In this document: positions 1 to 8,394 of the stretch, one piece after another
How the letters are laid out: each line of letters begins with the position of its first letter
Position numbering within the stretch: position 1 is the first letter of the stretch
DNA from: Lentzea nigeriaca
GTDB taxonomy: Bacteria > Actinomycetota > Actinomycetes > Mycobacteriales > Pseudonocardiaceae
Length of the DNA stretch: 64,000 nt
NCBI RefSeq assembly: GCF_016907955.1
Contig: NZ_JAFBCX010000011.1
Coordinates: forward strand, 165,675-229,674
Reading direction: 5' to 3'
Notes under the pieces: model-generated
Told to the model about the DNA's origin: nothing
Seen by the model: only the letters and a program-made list of their open reading frames with translations
Database searches by the model: none
Translations under genes and position numbers: made by a program

Positions 1-590
1 TGCTCGGCCGAGTTGGTCGGGTCGTTGTCCGCGTGCCCGAAGTAGAGCTCCGCCGTGATGCGGTCGGCGAGCAGGTGCGGGCTGTCCGGCGCGTCGGTCG
101 CGAGGTACGCGCCGTGGAACCCGGCCGCCGCGGCGACCCGGTCCGGGTAGGTGCCGGCGGTCCGCAGCGCGAGTCCGGCCCCCATGCAGTACCCGGTGAG
201 GCCGGCGGGACCGTCGGTGGTGAGCGGCGAGGCGGCCAGCCAGTCCAGGTAGACGGCGGCGTCGCGCATGGCCAGCTCGGGCGTCAGCGCCTGCATGGCC
301 GGGCGGATGGCCTCGAACATCCCCGGACGCGCGAACGGATCGATGAAGTCGGGCAGTTCGACCAACGGCGCGCGGCCCGCGCGGTAGAGGACGTTGGGCA
401 CCAGGACCACGTACCCGGCCGCCGCGAGCCGGTCGGCCATGGACCGCAGGTGCGGCCGCAGGCCGAACGCGTCCATGTAGAGCAGCACGCCGGGGTGCGG
501 ACCCGAGTCGGCGGGATGGGTCAGGTAGGCGTCGGCGGTTCCGTCCGGCATGGGGATGTCGAGGGACGATCCGTGCACAGCAGTGGTCAT
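1..590 (-). CDS. Dienelactone hydrolase family protein (3' end outside window)
   Basis: Reading the minus strand from the ATG at 588-590 gives an open frame of about 196 codons that runs off the left edge. It opens with a short beta strand, has an 'LLYMDAFG' oxyanion-type segment and then a 'GYCMGA' nucleophile elbow with Cys, the hallmark of dienelactone hydrolases (alpha/beta hydrolases that open enol-lactone rings or act on related esters). The C-terminal catalytic Asp/His lie beyond the window or near its edge. It is divergent from a TetR gene 97 bp away, which is probably its regulator. The family is clear; the substrate is unknown. Confidence 0.85.
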   Translation of the reverse strand, partial: MTTAVHGSSLDIPMPDGTADAYLTHPADSGPHPGVLLYMDAFGLRPHLRSMADRLAAAGYVVLVPNVLYRAGRAPLVELPDFIDPFARPGMFEAIRPAMQALTPELAMRDAAVYLDWLAASPLTTDGPAGLTGYCMGAGLALRTAGTYPDRVAAAAGFHGAYLATDAPDSPHLLADRITAELYFGHADNDPTNSAE

Positions 591-658
591 CGAAAGCCTC
601 TGATCAGGGACTGGGGACTCAAACTGATACCGAGTGTCACGTTAGCCATCGAGTAGCA

Positions 659-672
659 CTTGTGCAAACAAG
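659..672. promoter_or_regulatory. Candidate operator between the hydrolase and TetR genes
   Basis: The 97-bp divergent intergenic region contains a perfect inverted repeat, CTTGT at 659-663 and ACAAG at 668-672, separated by GCAA. It lies just upstream of the TetR start. TetR proteins usually bind such palindromes between themselves and a divergent target, so this is the best operator candidate; it is short and unproven. Confidence 0.4.
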
Positions 673-687
673 GTTTATGATCGGCGG

Positions 688-1275
688 GTGTCACCAGGAC
701 GAACGAACACGAGGGACATCGCCCGCGCCGCCGTGCGGGCCGAGCTGGCTCTGGTGGCCTTCGACCTGTTCCGCCGCAAGGGCTTCGACAAGGTGACGAT
801 CGACGACGTCGCCGAGGCGGCCGGTGTCTCACGCAGCACCTTCCTGCGCTACTTCGGCACCAAGGAGGACGCCGTCCTCAGCGCGTTCGAGAGCAAGAGC
901 GAACGCGTCGCCGCCGCCCTGCGCGCCCGCCCCGCCGACGAGGACGACTGGACCGCGCTGCGCCACGCCATGGACCACGCCATCGCGTCCTACGCCGACG
1001 CCCCGGACGAGGCCCTCGCCGTCGCCCGGCTGGTCCGCGGCACCCCGGCCCTGCGCGCCCGCCAGCTGGAGAAGATGCACGCCTGGCGTCCTGCCCTCGC
1101 CCAAGCGCTCGCCGAACGCGCGGGCACCGGCACCCCGTCCGTCGCCCACTGGGTCCGCGCGTCGGCCGCGCTGGACTGCTTCAGCGTCGGTGTCGACCAC
1201 TGGGTCGACTCCGACGGCGGCCTCGACCTCATCGAGCTCCTCGACGAGGCCTTCGCCGCCCTCGCACCGCGCTGA
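688..1275 (+). CDS. TetR family transcriptional regulator
   Basis: 195 residues from GTG 688. The N-terminal helix-turn-helix is typical of TetR: 'FDLFRRKGFDKVTIDDVAEAAG' spans about residues 26-47 and is followed by 'VSRSTFLRYFGTKEDAV'. The C-terminal ligand domain (about 75-195) is helical and not assignable to a ligand. It sits divergent to the dienelactone hydrolase and upstream of a 3-hydroxyacyl-CoA dehydrogenase gene, so it may control either. The downstream gene starts 37 bp after its stop and could be co-transcribed. Confidence 0.9.
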   Translation: MSPGRTNTRDIARAAVRAELALVAFDLFRRKGFDKVTIDDVAEAAGVSRSTFLRYFGTKEDAVLSAFESKSERVAAALRARPADEDDWTALRHAMDHAIASYADAPDEALAVARLVRGTPALRARQLEKMHAWRPALAQALAERAGTGTPSVAHWVRASAALDCFSVGVDHWVDSDGGLDLIELLDEAFAALAPR

Positions 1276-1312
1276 GGCCGCGATCGAGCCGGTCGTGGCA
1301 GGATCGACCGTT

Positions 1313-2176
1313 GTGAGTGACATTCAACGTGTGGGAGTCGTCGGTTCCGGGCTCATGGGCTCCGGAATCGCCGAGGTGAGCGCCCGTGCCGGCCTCGACG
1401 TCATCGTCGCCGAGGTCAACGCGAGCGCGGCCGAGGCAGCGCAGGGGCGGATCGCCTCGTCGCTCGCCAGGGGCGTGAAGGCGGGCAAACTCAGTGAAGC
1501 CGACCGGGATGCCGCTCTGGGCCGCATCCGGTTCACGACCGACATCGGCGAGTTCGCCGACCGGCAGTTCGTGGTCGAGGCCGTCGCCGAGAACGAGCAG
1601 ATCAAGACCGAGGTCTTCGCCACGCTCGACAAGGTCGTGAAGGACGAGGACGCCATCTTCGCGTCCAACACGTCGTCCATCCCGATCATGAAGCTGGGCA
1701 TGGCCACCGGCCGCCCCGAGCAGGTCATCGGCGTGCACTTCTTCAACCCGGTGCCCGTGCTGAAGCTCGTCGAGATCGTGCCGTCCCTGCTGACCGGCGC
1801 CACCACCCAGGTCCGCGCCGAGGCGTTCGTGCGCGGTGTGCTGGGCAAGGAGGTCATCCGCTCGCAGGACCGCGCGGGCTTCGTGGTCAACGCGCTGCTG
1901 ATCCCGTACCTGCTCTCCGCGATCCGCATGCTGGAGTCCGGTTTCGCCTCCGCCGACGACATCGACAACGGCATGGTGCTCGGCTGCGCCCACCCGATGG
2001 GCCCGCTGCGCCTCACCGACCTGATCGGCCTCGACACCACGAAGGCCATCGCCGAGTCGATGTACGACGAGTTCAAGGAGCCGCTGTACTCGCCGCCGCC
2101 GTTGCTGCTGCGCATGGTGGACGCGGGCCTGCTCGGCAAGAAGTCGGGCCGCGGTTTCCACAACTACGCCAAGTGA
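1313..2176 (+). CDS. 3-hydroxybutyryl-CoA dehydrogenase
   Basis: 287 residues from GTG 1313, the first start that gives the normal family N-terminus; the open frame extends further upstream only as antisense noise. The Rossmann motif 'GVVGSGLMGSGIAE' is at residues 7-20 and the conserved active-site regions 'NTSSIPI' and 'GVHFFNPVPVLKLVE' follow. The C-terminal helical domain carries 'RAGFVVNALLIPYL' and ends 'GRGFHNY'. It should oxidise or reduce 3-hydroxyacyl-CoA with NAD(P), in butyrate/PHB or fatty acid metabolism. Length and motifs match HbdA/PaaH-type enzymes. A strong hairpin follows the stop. Confidence 0.93.
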   Translation: MSDIQRVGVVGSGLMGSGIAEVSARAGLDVIVAEVNASAAEAAQGRIASSLARGVKAGKLSEADRDAALGRIRFTTDIGEFADRQFVVEAVAENEQIKTEVFATLDKVVKDEDAIFASNTSSIPIMKLGMATGRPEQVIGVHFFNPVPVLKLVEIVPSLLTGATTQVRAEAFVRGVLGKEVIRSQDRAGFVVNALLIPYLLSAIRMLESGFASADDIDNGMVLGCAHPMGPLRLTDLIGLDTTKAIAESMYDEFKEPLYSPPPLLLRMVDAGLLGKKSGRGFHNYAK

Positions 2177-2180
2177 ACTG

Positions 2181-2219
2181 ACCTGAAGCGCGCCCGCCCG
2201 GTGCGGACGCGCTTCAGGT
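2181..2219 (+). terminator. Hairpin terminator after the dehydrogenase gene
   Basis: A perfect 12-bp stem, ACCTGAAGCGCG at 2181-2192 pairing with 2208-2219, encloses a 15-nt loop starting 5 bp after the stop codon. No U-tract follows, as is common in actinomycetes. Confidence 0.8.
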
Positions 2220-2229
2220 TGCTGGGGGC

Positions 2230-2643
2230 ATGGCAATGCAGCTGCGGAGGATGACGGCGGCCGGGTACCGGTCCGCGGCCGAGCACCGCGAGGCCGAGTC
2301 GGTGCGCGTGCTCAGCAGGGTGATGCCGGAAGAAGTCGCGTGGGAACGCGATCGGAGCGGCGCCTCGAGGTTTCTGCCTGACGGCCTCGACACGGCCGGT
2401 CATCATCTGCTGACCGCCGAGGAGGAGTCCGCCGAGGCAGTGGGCACCGTCCGGGTAGGCCCGGATCCGGGTCAGGCGTCGGGCTCCGCCTGGCGGTACG
2501 ACATCAACGCCCTTCCCGCACACCGGCGTCGCGGCTACGGATCCGCCATCCTCGCGGCTGTCGAGGCACTCATCGCCCGCGAGGGCAAGACGGCGCTGGG
2601 ACTGAACGTCGTCGGGGACGACGCCATGCGGAAGAGGATCTAG
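2230..2643 (+). CDS. GNAT-family acetyltransferase, short C-terminus
   Basis: 137 residues. The C-terminal half holds the acetyl-CoA-binding motif A of GNAT enzymes: 'DINALPAHRRRGYGSAILAAVE' (R-x-x-G-x-G/A), followed by a beta strand 'TALGLNVVGDD'. The protein stops at 'DDAMRKRI', where family members normally continue with an 'N..A..LYEKLGF' segment, so the last helix and strand are missing. It may be an eroded gene. The stop is 3 nt before the GTG of the next gene, implying translational coupling. The acceptor substrate is unknown. Confidence 0.6.
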   Translation: MAMQLRRMTAAGYRSAAEHREAESVRVLSRVMPEEVAWERDRSGASRFLPDGLDTAGHHLLTAEEESAEAVGTVRVGPDPGQASGSAWRYDINALPAHRRRGYGSAILAAVEALIAREGKTALGLNVVGDDAMRKRI

Positions 2644-2646
2644 CGG

Positions 2647-3984
2647 GTGGACCTGACCAAGGGCGAGCTGGTCGACTTCGAGGGCGCCGGGATCTCGGCG
2701 GCGGTGATCCGGGACCTGCTGGTGAACGCCGACGATCTCGACCCGCGCGGCCTGCGTGTGCGCAACGCGCGCATCGAAGGCCAGCTCGACCTGCGCGACG
2801 TGGTGGCCAAACGGCCGTTGGTGTTGCTGGACTGCACGGCGGACGCACCGGTGTTGCTCGACCGCGCACACCTCTCCGCTCTCGACCTGTCCGGTCTCGT
2901 CGCGCCCGCGGTGATCGCGCCGTGGCTGCGGCTCGACCACTACCTCTACCTGGTCGGAGCCAGGCTCGACGGAGGCGAGGAGAACTACGCCCTCGACCTG
3001 GCCGAAGCGTCCGTGGGCGGCCACGTGAACCTGAGTGGCGCGAACCTGCTCAGCCAGACCGGGTGTGCGCTGCACGCCGGCAAGCTGCGCACCGGCAGCG
3101 ACCTGTACCTCAACGACGTCCGCACGTCCGCGACGGTCGAGCTCGTCGGCGCCCGCATCGGGGGCAACCTCGACTGCACCGGTGCCGAGCTGGCCGCCGA
3201 CGACGGTGCCCTGCAGGGCATGGACCTGCAGGTCGACGGAAACATCCTGCTCGAAGGCGGGTTCCACGCCACCTCGGAGCGTTACATCGCCGTGCGCATC
3301 CGGGGATCGCGCATCGGTGGTCAGTTGGTCCTGCGCAACGGCAAGGTGGCCGCCCCCAGGGCGGCGTTGGACGTCAAACAGGTGAGGGTGGGCATGGAGT
3401 TGTTCCTGTCCGCCGATTTCGCCGACGGCCGAGTGGAGCTGGACGGGCTCACCTACGCGGGCTTACCGCGTGACTCGGGCCTCGACGAGTGGCTCGACCT
3501 GCTCGCGAACAAGACGCCGCAGTACGCGACCCAGCCGTACGCCCAGCTCGCCGCCGCGCACCAGGCGGCCGGCCACGAACGCGACGTCCGGCGCATCCGC
3601 GTCGCCCAGCACCGCGACCTGCTGCGCCGAGGCCGACTGACCCGCTGGGGCCGGGTGTGGCACCGGATCACCGGCGCCACCGTCGGCTACGGCTACCGGC
3701 CCGCGACCGCGTTGCTGTGGCTGCTCGGCACCCTGGCGGTGTCGGCGGCCGTGGTGCTCGGGTCGGGCGCGGTCCGCTGCTCCACGGTGGAGCAGATCGG
3801 CTACGCGCTGAACGCCGCCGCGCCGCTGGTGAAGACCGATGCCGTGCAGAAGTGCCAGGTCGCGACGACCACGTCGGCAGGTCAGCTGGTGGTCGTGGCG
3901 ATGTGGATCCTGCAGCTGCTGGCCTGGGCGTTCGCGACGTTGTTCGTCGCGGGGTTCACCGGCCTCGTCCGCAAGAACCCTTGA
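2647..3984 (+). CDS. Actinomycete membrane protein with pentapeptide-like repeats ('membrane-associated oxidoreductase' type)
   Basis: 445 residues from GTG 2647. Residues about 30-270 form a degenerate right-handed beta-helix with repeated 'A-x-L/I-x-G' steps such as 'ARIEGQLDL' and 'ARIGGNLDC'. Residues about 270-340 are a charged helical linker. Two hydrophobic segments near 350-370 and 415-440 anchor the C-terminus. Streptomyces relatives are often labelled membrane-associated oxidoreductase, but no redox motif is visible and the function is unknown. A rare TTA leucine codon lies at 3463-3465, so translation could depend on the bldA tRNA. The 3' end overlaps the convergent kinase gene by 29 bp. 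Confidence 0.75.
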   Translation: MDLTKGELVDFEGAGISAAVIRDLLVNADDLDPRGLRVRNARIEGQLDLRDVVAKRPLVLLDCTADAPVLLDRAHLSALDLSGLVAPAVIAPWLRLDHYLYLVGARLDGGEENYALDLAEASVGGHVNLSGANLLSQTGCALHAGKLRTGSDLYLNDVRTSATVELVGARIGGNLDCTGAELAADDGALQGMDLQVDGNILLEGGFHATSERYIAVRIRGSRIGGQLVLRNGKVAAPRAALDVKQVRVGMELFLSADFADGRVELDGLTYAGLPRDSGLDEWLDLLANKTPQYATQPYAQLAAAHQAAGHERDVRRIRVAQHRDLLRRGRLTRWGRVWHRITGATVGYGYRPATALLWLLGTLAVSAAVVLGSGAVRCSTVEQIGYALNAAAPLVKTDAVQKCQVATTTSAGQLVVVAMWILQLLAWAFATLFVAGFTGLVRKNP

Positions 3985-4483
3985 GCTCAGCGGCTCGCCG
4001 CACCTGGTCGGCGAGCGCGGCGACGTCCACCGGCCCGGTGGTGTCGACCTCCAGCAACGGCCCGACCCCCAACGGCCGCACCGGTTCTCCCCACAGCTCG
4101 GCCTCGTCGCGCTCGAAGTCCAGATGGCCGGCGTGGCGCCCGGCAGCTCTGGCGTAGTACCGCGACCGCGCCACCTCCACCGGTACGACGCACCGCAGTT
4201 CCACAACGGGACCGGGCAACGCCGCCACGAGCGGCCGGGTGTAGTCGAACCACGTGCTGTCCAGCACCGCGCCCGGACAGCGAGCCGCGATCCGCAGCAC
4301 GGCGAGAACCGCCGCCCGCCCGAGTCGCCGCGACTCGGTCACCGTGGCGGGCAGGCCGAGCTCGTCGGCCAGCGCTTCCTTGACGTCGTCCTTGGCCAGC
4401 ACCGGCAACCCGAGGCACCCGCCGAGCGCAGTGGCCAGGGTGGTCTTGCCCGCCCCCGGCCACCCGCCCACCAGAACGAACAC
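3956..4483 (-). CDS. P-loop kinase-like AAA family protein
   Basis: 175 residues from a GTG that directly follows the cvnD stop codon (TAG then GTG), so it is the fifth gene of the conservon operon. The N-terminal 'GGWPGAGKT' (residues 6-14) is a Walker A motif. It is followed by 'KDDVKEAL' and 'VLDSTWF', the pattern of zeta-toxin/chloramphenicol-phosphotransferase-like small kinases, and by an arginine-rich lid region. It probably phosphorylates a small molecule or nucleotide; the substrate is not visible. Its attachment to cvnABCD is unusual. Confidence 0.75.
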   Translation of the reverse strand: MFVLVGGWPGAGKTTLATALGGCLGLPVLAKDDVKEALADELGLPATVTESRRLGRAAVLAVLRIAARCPGAVLDSTWFDYTRPLVAALPGPVVELRCVVPVEVARSRYYARAAGRHAGHLDFERDEAELWGEPVRPLGVGPLLEVDTTGPVDVAALADQVRRAAELKGSCGRGR

Positions 4484-5068
4484 CTAGACAGCGGCCTCGA
4501 GCCGGTTCATCGAGTGCTGGATCAGCCCGACCAGCACCGACTTGGACGACTCCCGGTCGCGCGCATCGCACAGCACCACGGGAATCCCGTCGTCGAGGTC
4601 GAGGGCGTGCCGCACCTCGTCCACCGTGTACAGCTGCGCGCCGTCGAAGCAGTTCACCGCGACGACGAACGGGATCCCGCGGTGCTCGAAGAAGTCGATC
4701 GAAGGGAACGACGAGTCGAGCCGACGCGTGTCGACCAGCACGACCGCCCCGATCGCACCCGTGGCCAGCTCGTCCCACATGAACCAGAACCGGTTCTGGC
4801 CCGGCGTGCCGAACAGGTACAGCACCACCTTGGTGTTGATGGTGATGCGCCCGAAGTCCAGCGCCACCGTGGTGGTGTCCTTGCCCTCGATGCCCGCCAG
4901 GTCGTCGACGTGCACACCGGCCTCGGTGAGCAGCTCCTCGGTCTTCAACGGCGGGATCTCGGACACCGACCCGACCATCGTGGTCTTGCCGGTGCCGAAC
5001 CCGCCCGCGATGACGATCTTGACCGCTGTCGGAACGGTCAGCCGGCCATCAGATCCCACGAACACCAT
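4484..5068 (-). CDS. cvnD: Conservon GTPase-like ATP/GTP-binding protein CvnD
   Basis: 194 residues. The P-loop 'GGFGTGKT' is at 22-29, with 'GTPGQNRFWFMWDEL' as the switch II region and 'NCFDGA' in place of the usual NKxD. This is the small-GTPase-like protein of the actinomycete conservons, which works with a sensor kinase (CvnA), a roadblock protein (CvnB) and a DUF742 protein (CvnC) in a membrane-associated complex compared to eukaryotic G-protein systems. It overlaps cvnC by 20 bp, and the kinase-like gene follows its stop without a gap. Confidence 0.93.
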   Translation of the reverse strand: MVFVGSDGRLTVPTAVKIVIAGGFGTGKTTMVGSVSEIPPLKTEELLTEAGVHVDDLAGIEGKDTTTVALDFGRITINTKVVLYLFGTPGQNRFWFMWDELATGAIGAVVLVDTRRLDSSFPSIDFFEHRGIPFVVAVNCFDGAQLYTVDEVRHALDLDDGIPVVLCDARDRESSKSVLVGLIQHSMNRLEAAV

Positions 5069-5414
5069 CCAGTACGGCCTGCAGGAGATCCCTGTCGGGA
5101 ATCTGGGGGGAGGAGTTCTGCACGATCACGTCACCGCGCTCGATGAGGTCCGACAGCAGGACCTTCACCACGACGAGCGGCACGTCGAGGTAGGCGGCGA
5201 CCTCGGCTACCGAGAGGGGGCGTGCGCACAGGGCCATGATCTCGCGATGTTCGACCGTCAGCGACGTCTGGTCGGACGCAAACGAGGAGGCGCGGACCTG
5301 GGTCACCAGGTGCAGATCAGGCGCGTTCGGCCGGGTGCGGCCGCGCACCATGGCGTAGGGCCGCACCAGCGGCCCCGCGGCCTCGTCGTACCACCAGTCC
5401 TCCCGCGCGGTCAT
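5049..5414 (-). CDS. cvnC: Conservon DUF742 protein CvnC
   Basis: 121 residues. It opens 'REDWWYDEAAGPLVRPYAMVRGRT', the standard DUF742 start, and continues with a winged-helix-like segment ('SVAEVAAYLDVPLVVVKVLLSDL') and a C-terminal 'DRDLLQAVLDGVR'. DUF742 proteins are the third member of conservons. The gene begins at the cvnB stop (1-bp overlap) and ends inside cvnD, so the operon is tightly coupled. Confidence 0.92.
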   Translation of the reverse strand: MTAREDWWYDEAAGPLVRPYAMVRGRTRPNAPDLHLVTQVRASSFASDQTSLTVEHREIMALCARPLSVAEVAAYLDVPLVVVKVLLSDLIERGDVIVQNSSPQIPDRDLLQAVLDGVRGI

Positions 5415-5848
5415 CAGCGCGACTCACGCGCCGACGGGACTGTCGCGGTCTCTGCGCGCGGTGCCGACGAGAGGTATGTGCCCACTCGCTTGACCAGCAT
5501 GTTCATCTCGTACGCGATCATGCCCATGTCGGCGTCCTCTTCACCCAGAACGGCGAGGCACGCGCCGTGGCCGGCCGCCGTCACGAACAGGTAAGCGTGC
5601 TCCATCTCGACGATGGTCTGCCGCACCGCACCGCCGCCGAAGTGCCGGCCGGTGCCGCGGGCGAGCGACTGGAACGCCGACGCCATCGCGGACAGGTGCT
5701 CCGAGTCGTCGCGGGACAGCCCGGCCGAGCGGCCGAGCAGGAGTCCGTCCGCCGACAGCACGACCGCGTGACGGGCGCCGACCACGCGCTGGATGAGGTC
5801 CTCCAGCAACCAGTTCAGTTCACCGTGCTGGCTGGTGTTGTCCTTCAT
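5414..5848 (-). CDS. cvnB: Conservon roadblock/LC7 protein CvnB
   Basis: 144 residues with the roadblock/LC7 fold: 'LNWLLEDLIQRVVGARHAVVLSADGLLLG' at the N-terminus, then 'MASAFQSLARGTGRHFGGG' and 'YLFVTAAGHGACLAVL'. In conservons this protein is thought to act as the regulatory partner of the CvnD GTPase. It overlaps cvnA by 4 bp. Confidence 0.93.
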   Translation of the reverse strand: MKDNTSQHGELNWLLEDLIQRVVGARHAVVLSADGLLLGRSAGLSRDDSEHLSAMASAFQSLARGTGRHFGGGAVRQTIVEMEHAYLFVTAAGHGACLAVLGEEDADMGMIAYEMNMLVKRVGTYLSSAPRAETATVPSARESR

Positions 5849-8172
5849 GACGAGGGGGCTCCTTCTGATCTCCAGTCGTCGGTCAAGCGGGCGTCACGGG
5901 TGCCGCGCTGGAACGCGGCGAGCCCGTCACGGGTCCGCTCCGCCGACCTTTCGCCGGTCACCGGTTCGGCGTGTGGCAACTCCCCCGGCTGGATGAGCTG
6001 CGGCGCGAGGTTCTGCCGCTTCTTCCTGCGAGGAAGCGCCGGCTTCCCGTCCTGCGGGGCTACCACGGGGTTCTCTTCGTCCACGGATGCATCAGTTGCG
6101 GAAACGGCTGGGACAGCTCCGGCGTTCAGCGCCGCCCGCACCTCGGGCGCGAGCGTCACGGGGAAGCTCGGGTGTTCCTCGAGGTGGCCGTGGCGCTGGT
6201 CGTGGAACGACCGCACCGGCATCTGCGTGGTCTCGGTGATGTCGCCTGCGGCGCTGTGCGGGGCGACGATGTTCGGCGGCAGCACGCACAGCGCGACCGT
6301 GCCGCCGTAGGGCGAGTCGCGCAGCTCCACCTTGATGCCCCGCCGCGCGGCGAGCCGGGCGACGACGAACAGTCCCAGCCGGGACTCGCCCCGGAACGCC
6401 ATCGTCTCGAAGTCCGGCGGGTTGGAGAGCTTCGCGTTGGCCTGGAGGCGTTCCTCCTGCGTCATGCCGAGCCCGTGGTCCTCGATCTCGATCACGATGC
6501 CGTGCGGCACGGCGCTCGAGTGGACGATGACCTCGGACCGCGGCGACGAGAACGCCGTCGCGTTGTCGACGAGCTCCGCGAGCAGGTGGATGGTGTCGGC
6601 GACGGCGACACCGACGAGCGCGCGGTCCGGCACCGGGTTGACCCTGACCCGGACGTACTGCTCGGTCTCGGCGACGGCGGCGCGGATGACGTCGCTCAGC
6701 CGCACCGGCTTGCGCCACTGCCTGCCCGGCTGCTCACCGGCGAGGATGATCAGGTTCTCGGCGTTGCGGCGGGCGCGCGTCGCCAGGTGGTCGAGCTGGA
6801 AGAGCGAGTCGAGCTGCTCGGGGTTCTCCTCCTCGCGTTCCAGCTTGTCGAGGATCTTGAGCTGGCGGTGCACGAGCCCCTGGTTGCGGTGCGCGATGTC
6901 GAGGAAGACGCGGTTCACGCCCTCGCGGGCCTGTGTCTCCTTCACCGCGGCCGCGACGGCCGTGTACTGGGCGGTGTTGAACGCGTCGGCCACCTGGCCG
7001 ATCTCGTCGTTGCCGTAGTCGAGCGGCGGCATGTCGCGGTGGACGTCGACCTGCTCGCCGCCGCGCAGCCGCGCCACGATGTGCGGCAGCCGTTCCTGCG
7101 CGAGCCGCAGCGTGTCCTCCCGCAGCGACGCGAGCCGCGTCACCAGCGCCCGGCTGACCAGGCGGTTCGAGATACGCAGCGCGAGCACGATGCCGACGAC
7201 GACCGCGAGCAACGCGATCAGGCTGCCGACCAGGACGGCCGTGAGCCTGCTGTTGGCCTGGTCGAGGCCGAGGTCGGCGGCGTCCTCCGCCTGTCTGGCC
7301 GCGATCTGCACGAGCTTCTCGTGCACCGGACCGGCGGCCGCTCGCCACTGCCCGTCGGTGACACCGGTGTCGCCGTTGATGATCCGGCCCTCGAGGTCGA
7401 GCAGCGTCCGGTACTCAGGACTGGTCCGCAGCGAGTCGTACTGACTGCGCGGCTGCTGCAACGCGAACGGGATCGTGGTGTCGACGCTCGAGTGGTAGGC
7501 ACCGACGAGCCGGACGAACTCGGTGCGTTCCGCCGGGGTGAACTTGCCGTTGAGCAGCCCGCGCGAGCCGACGGTGGCGGCGCGGGACATCCAGTCGGCC
7601 GCCTGGAAGATCGTCACGGCCTGGATGTCGGCCTGACCGGCCTCCGCGTCCGGTACGAGCCGGGCCTGATGGCCGAAGAGCGACACACCGGCGTCCATGA
7701 GGCCGTTGTAGTAGTCGTAGACCGCCTGTGGGTTCGCGGTGCCGGTCTTGACCTGCGCGCGTTGCTGCGGCAGCTCGTCGAGCATCGAGTTCAGCGCGTT
7801 GATCCGGTCGACGACGTCCTGCGGGGAGTTGCCGGAGAGGTCGGCGAGGACCTCCTTCATCCGGCGCAGCGACTCGTCGGTCTGCGCCTGCTGCCGGGTG
7901 AGCGTCGTGGCGTCGACGCCGGGTGCCCTGCTCAGCAGAACGAGGCTCAGCTGCCGTTCCTTCTGCAGTCCTGCGAAGGCGTCCGCCGAGGGGGTCGCGG
8001 CTTCGCGCACGTTCGACGCGATCGACCGCATGGAGAAACCGTCGAAAACGGTGTAAGAGGAGAAAACAGCCCACATGACGAGCAAGACAACGCTTGGTAC
8101 AACGACTACGCCCGCCAACCGGGACCGAATGGTCCGGTAGTTGGTCGGTGTGTAACCGCTCTTCTCGTTCAC
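5845..8172 (-). CDS. cvnA: Conservon sensor histidine kinase-like protein CvnA
   Basis: 775 residues. A transmembrane helix near 20-45 and another near 310-335 enclose an extracytoplasmic nitrate/nitrite-sensing-type (NIT) helical domain. A HAMP-like linker follows, then a dimerisation region with 'DIAHRNQGLVHRQLKILDKLE' and an HATPase domain with 'ELVDNATAFS' (N box) and 'DHGLGMTQEE' (G1 box). The last 130 residues are a low-complexity cytoplasmic tail. It heads the cvnABCD operon and should sense an envelope or extracellular cue and signal to the GTPase module. Confidence 0.93.
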   Translation of the reverse strand: MNEKSGYTPTNYRTIRSRLAGVVVVPSVVLLVMWAVFSSYTVFDGFSMRSIASNVREAATPSADAFAGLQKERQLSLVLLSRAPGVDATTLTRQQAQTDESLRRMKEVLADLSGNSPQDVVDRINALNSMLDELPQQRAQVKTGTANPQAVYDYYNGLMDAGVSLFGHQARLVPDAEAGQADIQAVTIFQAADWMSRAATVGSRGLLNGKFTPAERTEFVRLVGAYHSSVDTTIPFALQQPRSQYDSLRTSPEYRTLLDLEGRIINGDTGVTDGQWRAAAGPVHEKLVQIAARQAEDAADLGLDQANSRLTAVLVGSLIALLAVVVGIVLALRISNRLVSRALVTRLASLREDTLRLAQERLPHIVARLRGGEQVDVHRDMPPLDYGNDEIGQVADAFNTAQYTAVAAAVKETQAREGVNRVFLDIAHRNQGLVHRQLKILDKLEREEENPEQLDSLFQLDHLATRARRNAENLIILAGEQPGRQWRKPVRLSDVIRAAVAETEQYVRVRVNPVPDRALVGVAVADTIHLLAELVDNATAFSSPRSEVIVHSSAVPHGIVIEIEDHGLGMTQEERLQANAKLSNPPDFETMAFRGESRLGLFVVARLAARRGIKVELRDSPYGGTVALCVLPPNIVAPHSAAGDITETTQMPVRSFHDQRHGHLEEHPSFPVTLAPEVRAALNAGAVPAVSATDASVDEENPVVAPQDGKPALPRRKKRQNLAPQLIQPGELPHAEPVTGERSAERTRDGLAAFQRGTRDARLTDDWRSEGAPSS

Positions 8173-8244
8173 AGCGCTCTCACGGTCTCCTGTGTCCCAC
8201 GGCTAGCGCTGCGGGTAACCGAGTCACTCCTTCGGCTGCAATAA

Positions 8245-8270
8245 GGTAACAAGTAGAGATCATCGTTACC
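8245..8270. promoter_or_regulatory. Inverted repeat in the conservon promoter region
   Basis: GGTAAC at 8245-8250 and GTTACC at 8265-8270 form an inverted repeat 75-100 bp upstream of the cvnA start, in the 165 bp between the upstream gene's terminator and cvnA. Another GGTAAC lies at about 8210. This is a plausible regulator site; no known consensus is matched with certainty. Confidence 0.3.
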
Positions 8271-8338
8271 CAATGACAGCGATCACACGCACTACGCGGT
8301 GGCAGGCTACCCAGTCGAGTGAGCGGTGCAACACCCCG

Positions 8339-8373
8339 GTCCGGGGGTTCTTGGTGTGCAGGAACCCCCGGAC
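8339..8373 (-). terminator. Terminator of the SMP-30-like gene
   Basis: A perfect 12-bp stem, GTCCGGGGGTTC at 8339-8350 pairing with 8362-8373, with an 11-nt loop. It lies just beyond the stop of the 8395-9309 gene and ahead of the conservon promoter, so it insulates the two minus-strand units. Confidence 0.8.
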
Positions 8374-8394
8374 GGGCTAGTTCGCGGGCCTGTT

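Noticed and set aside
33..656. Long plus-strand open frame at the left edge
   Set aside because: It is the shadow of the minus-strand dienelactone hydrolase, whose protein has clear motifs; the plus frame is Arg/Gly-rich and matches nothing.
8339..8373. Riboswitch or leader in front of the conservon
   Set aside because: The hairpin is a simple GC stem placed after the upstream gene's stop and far from the cvnA start; it fits a terminator.
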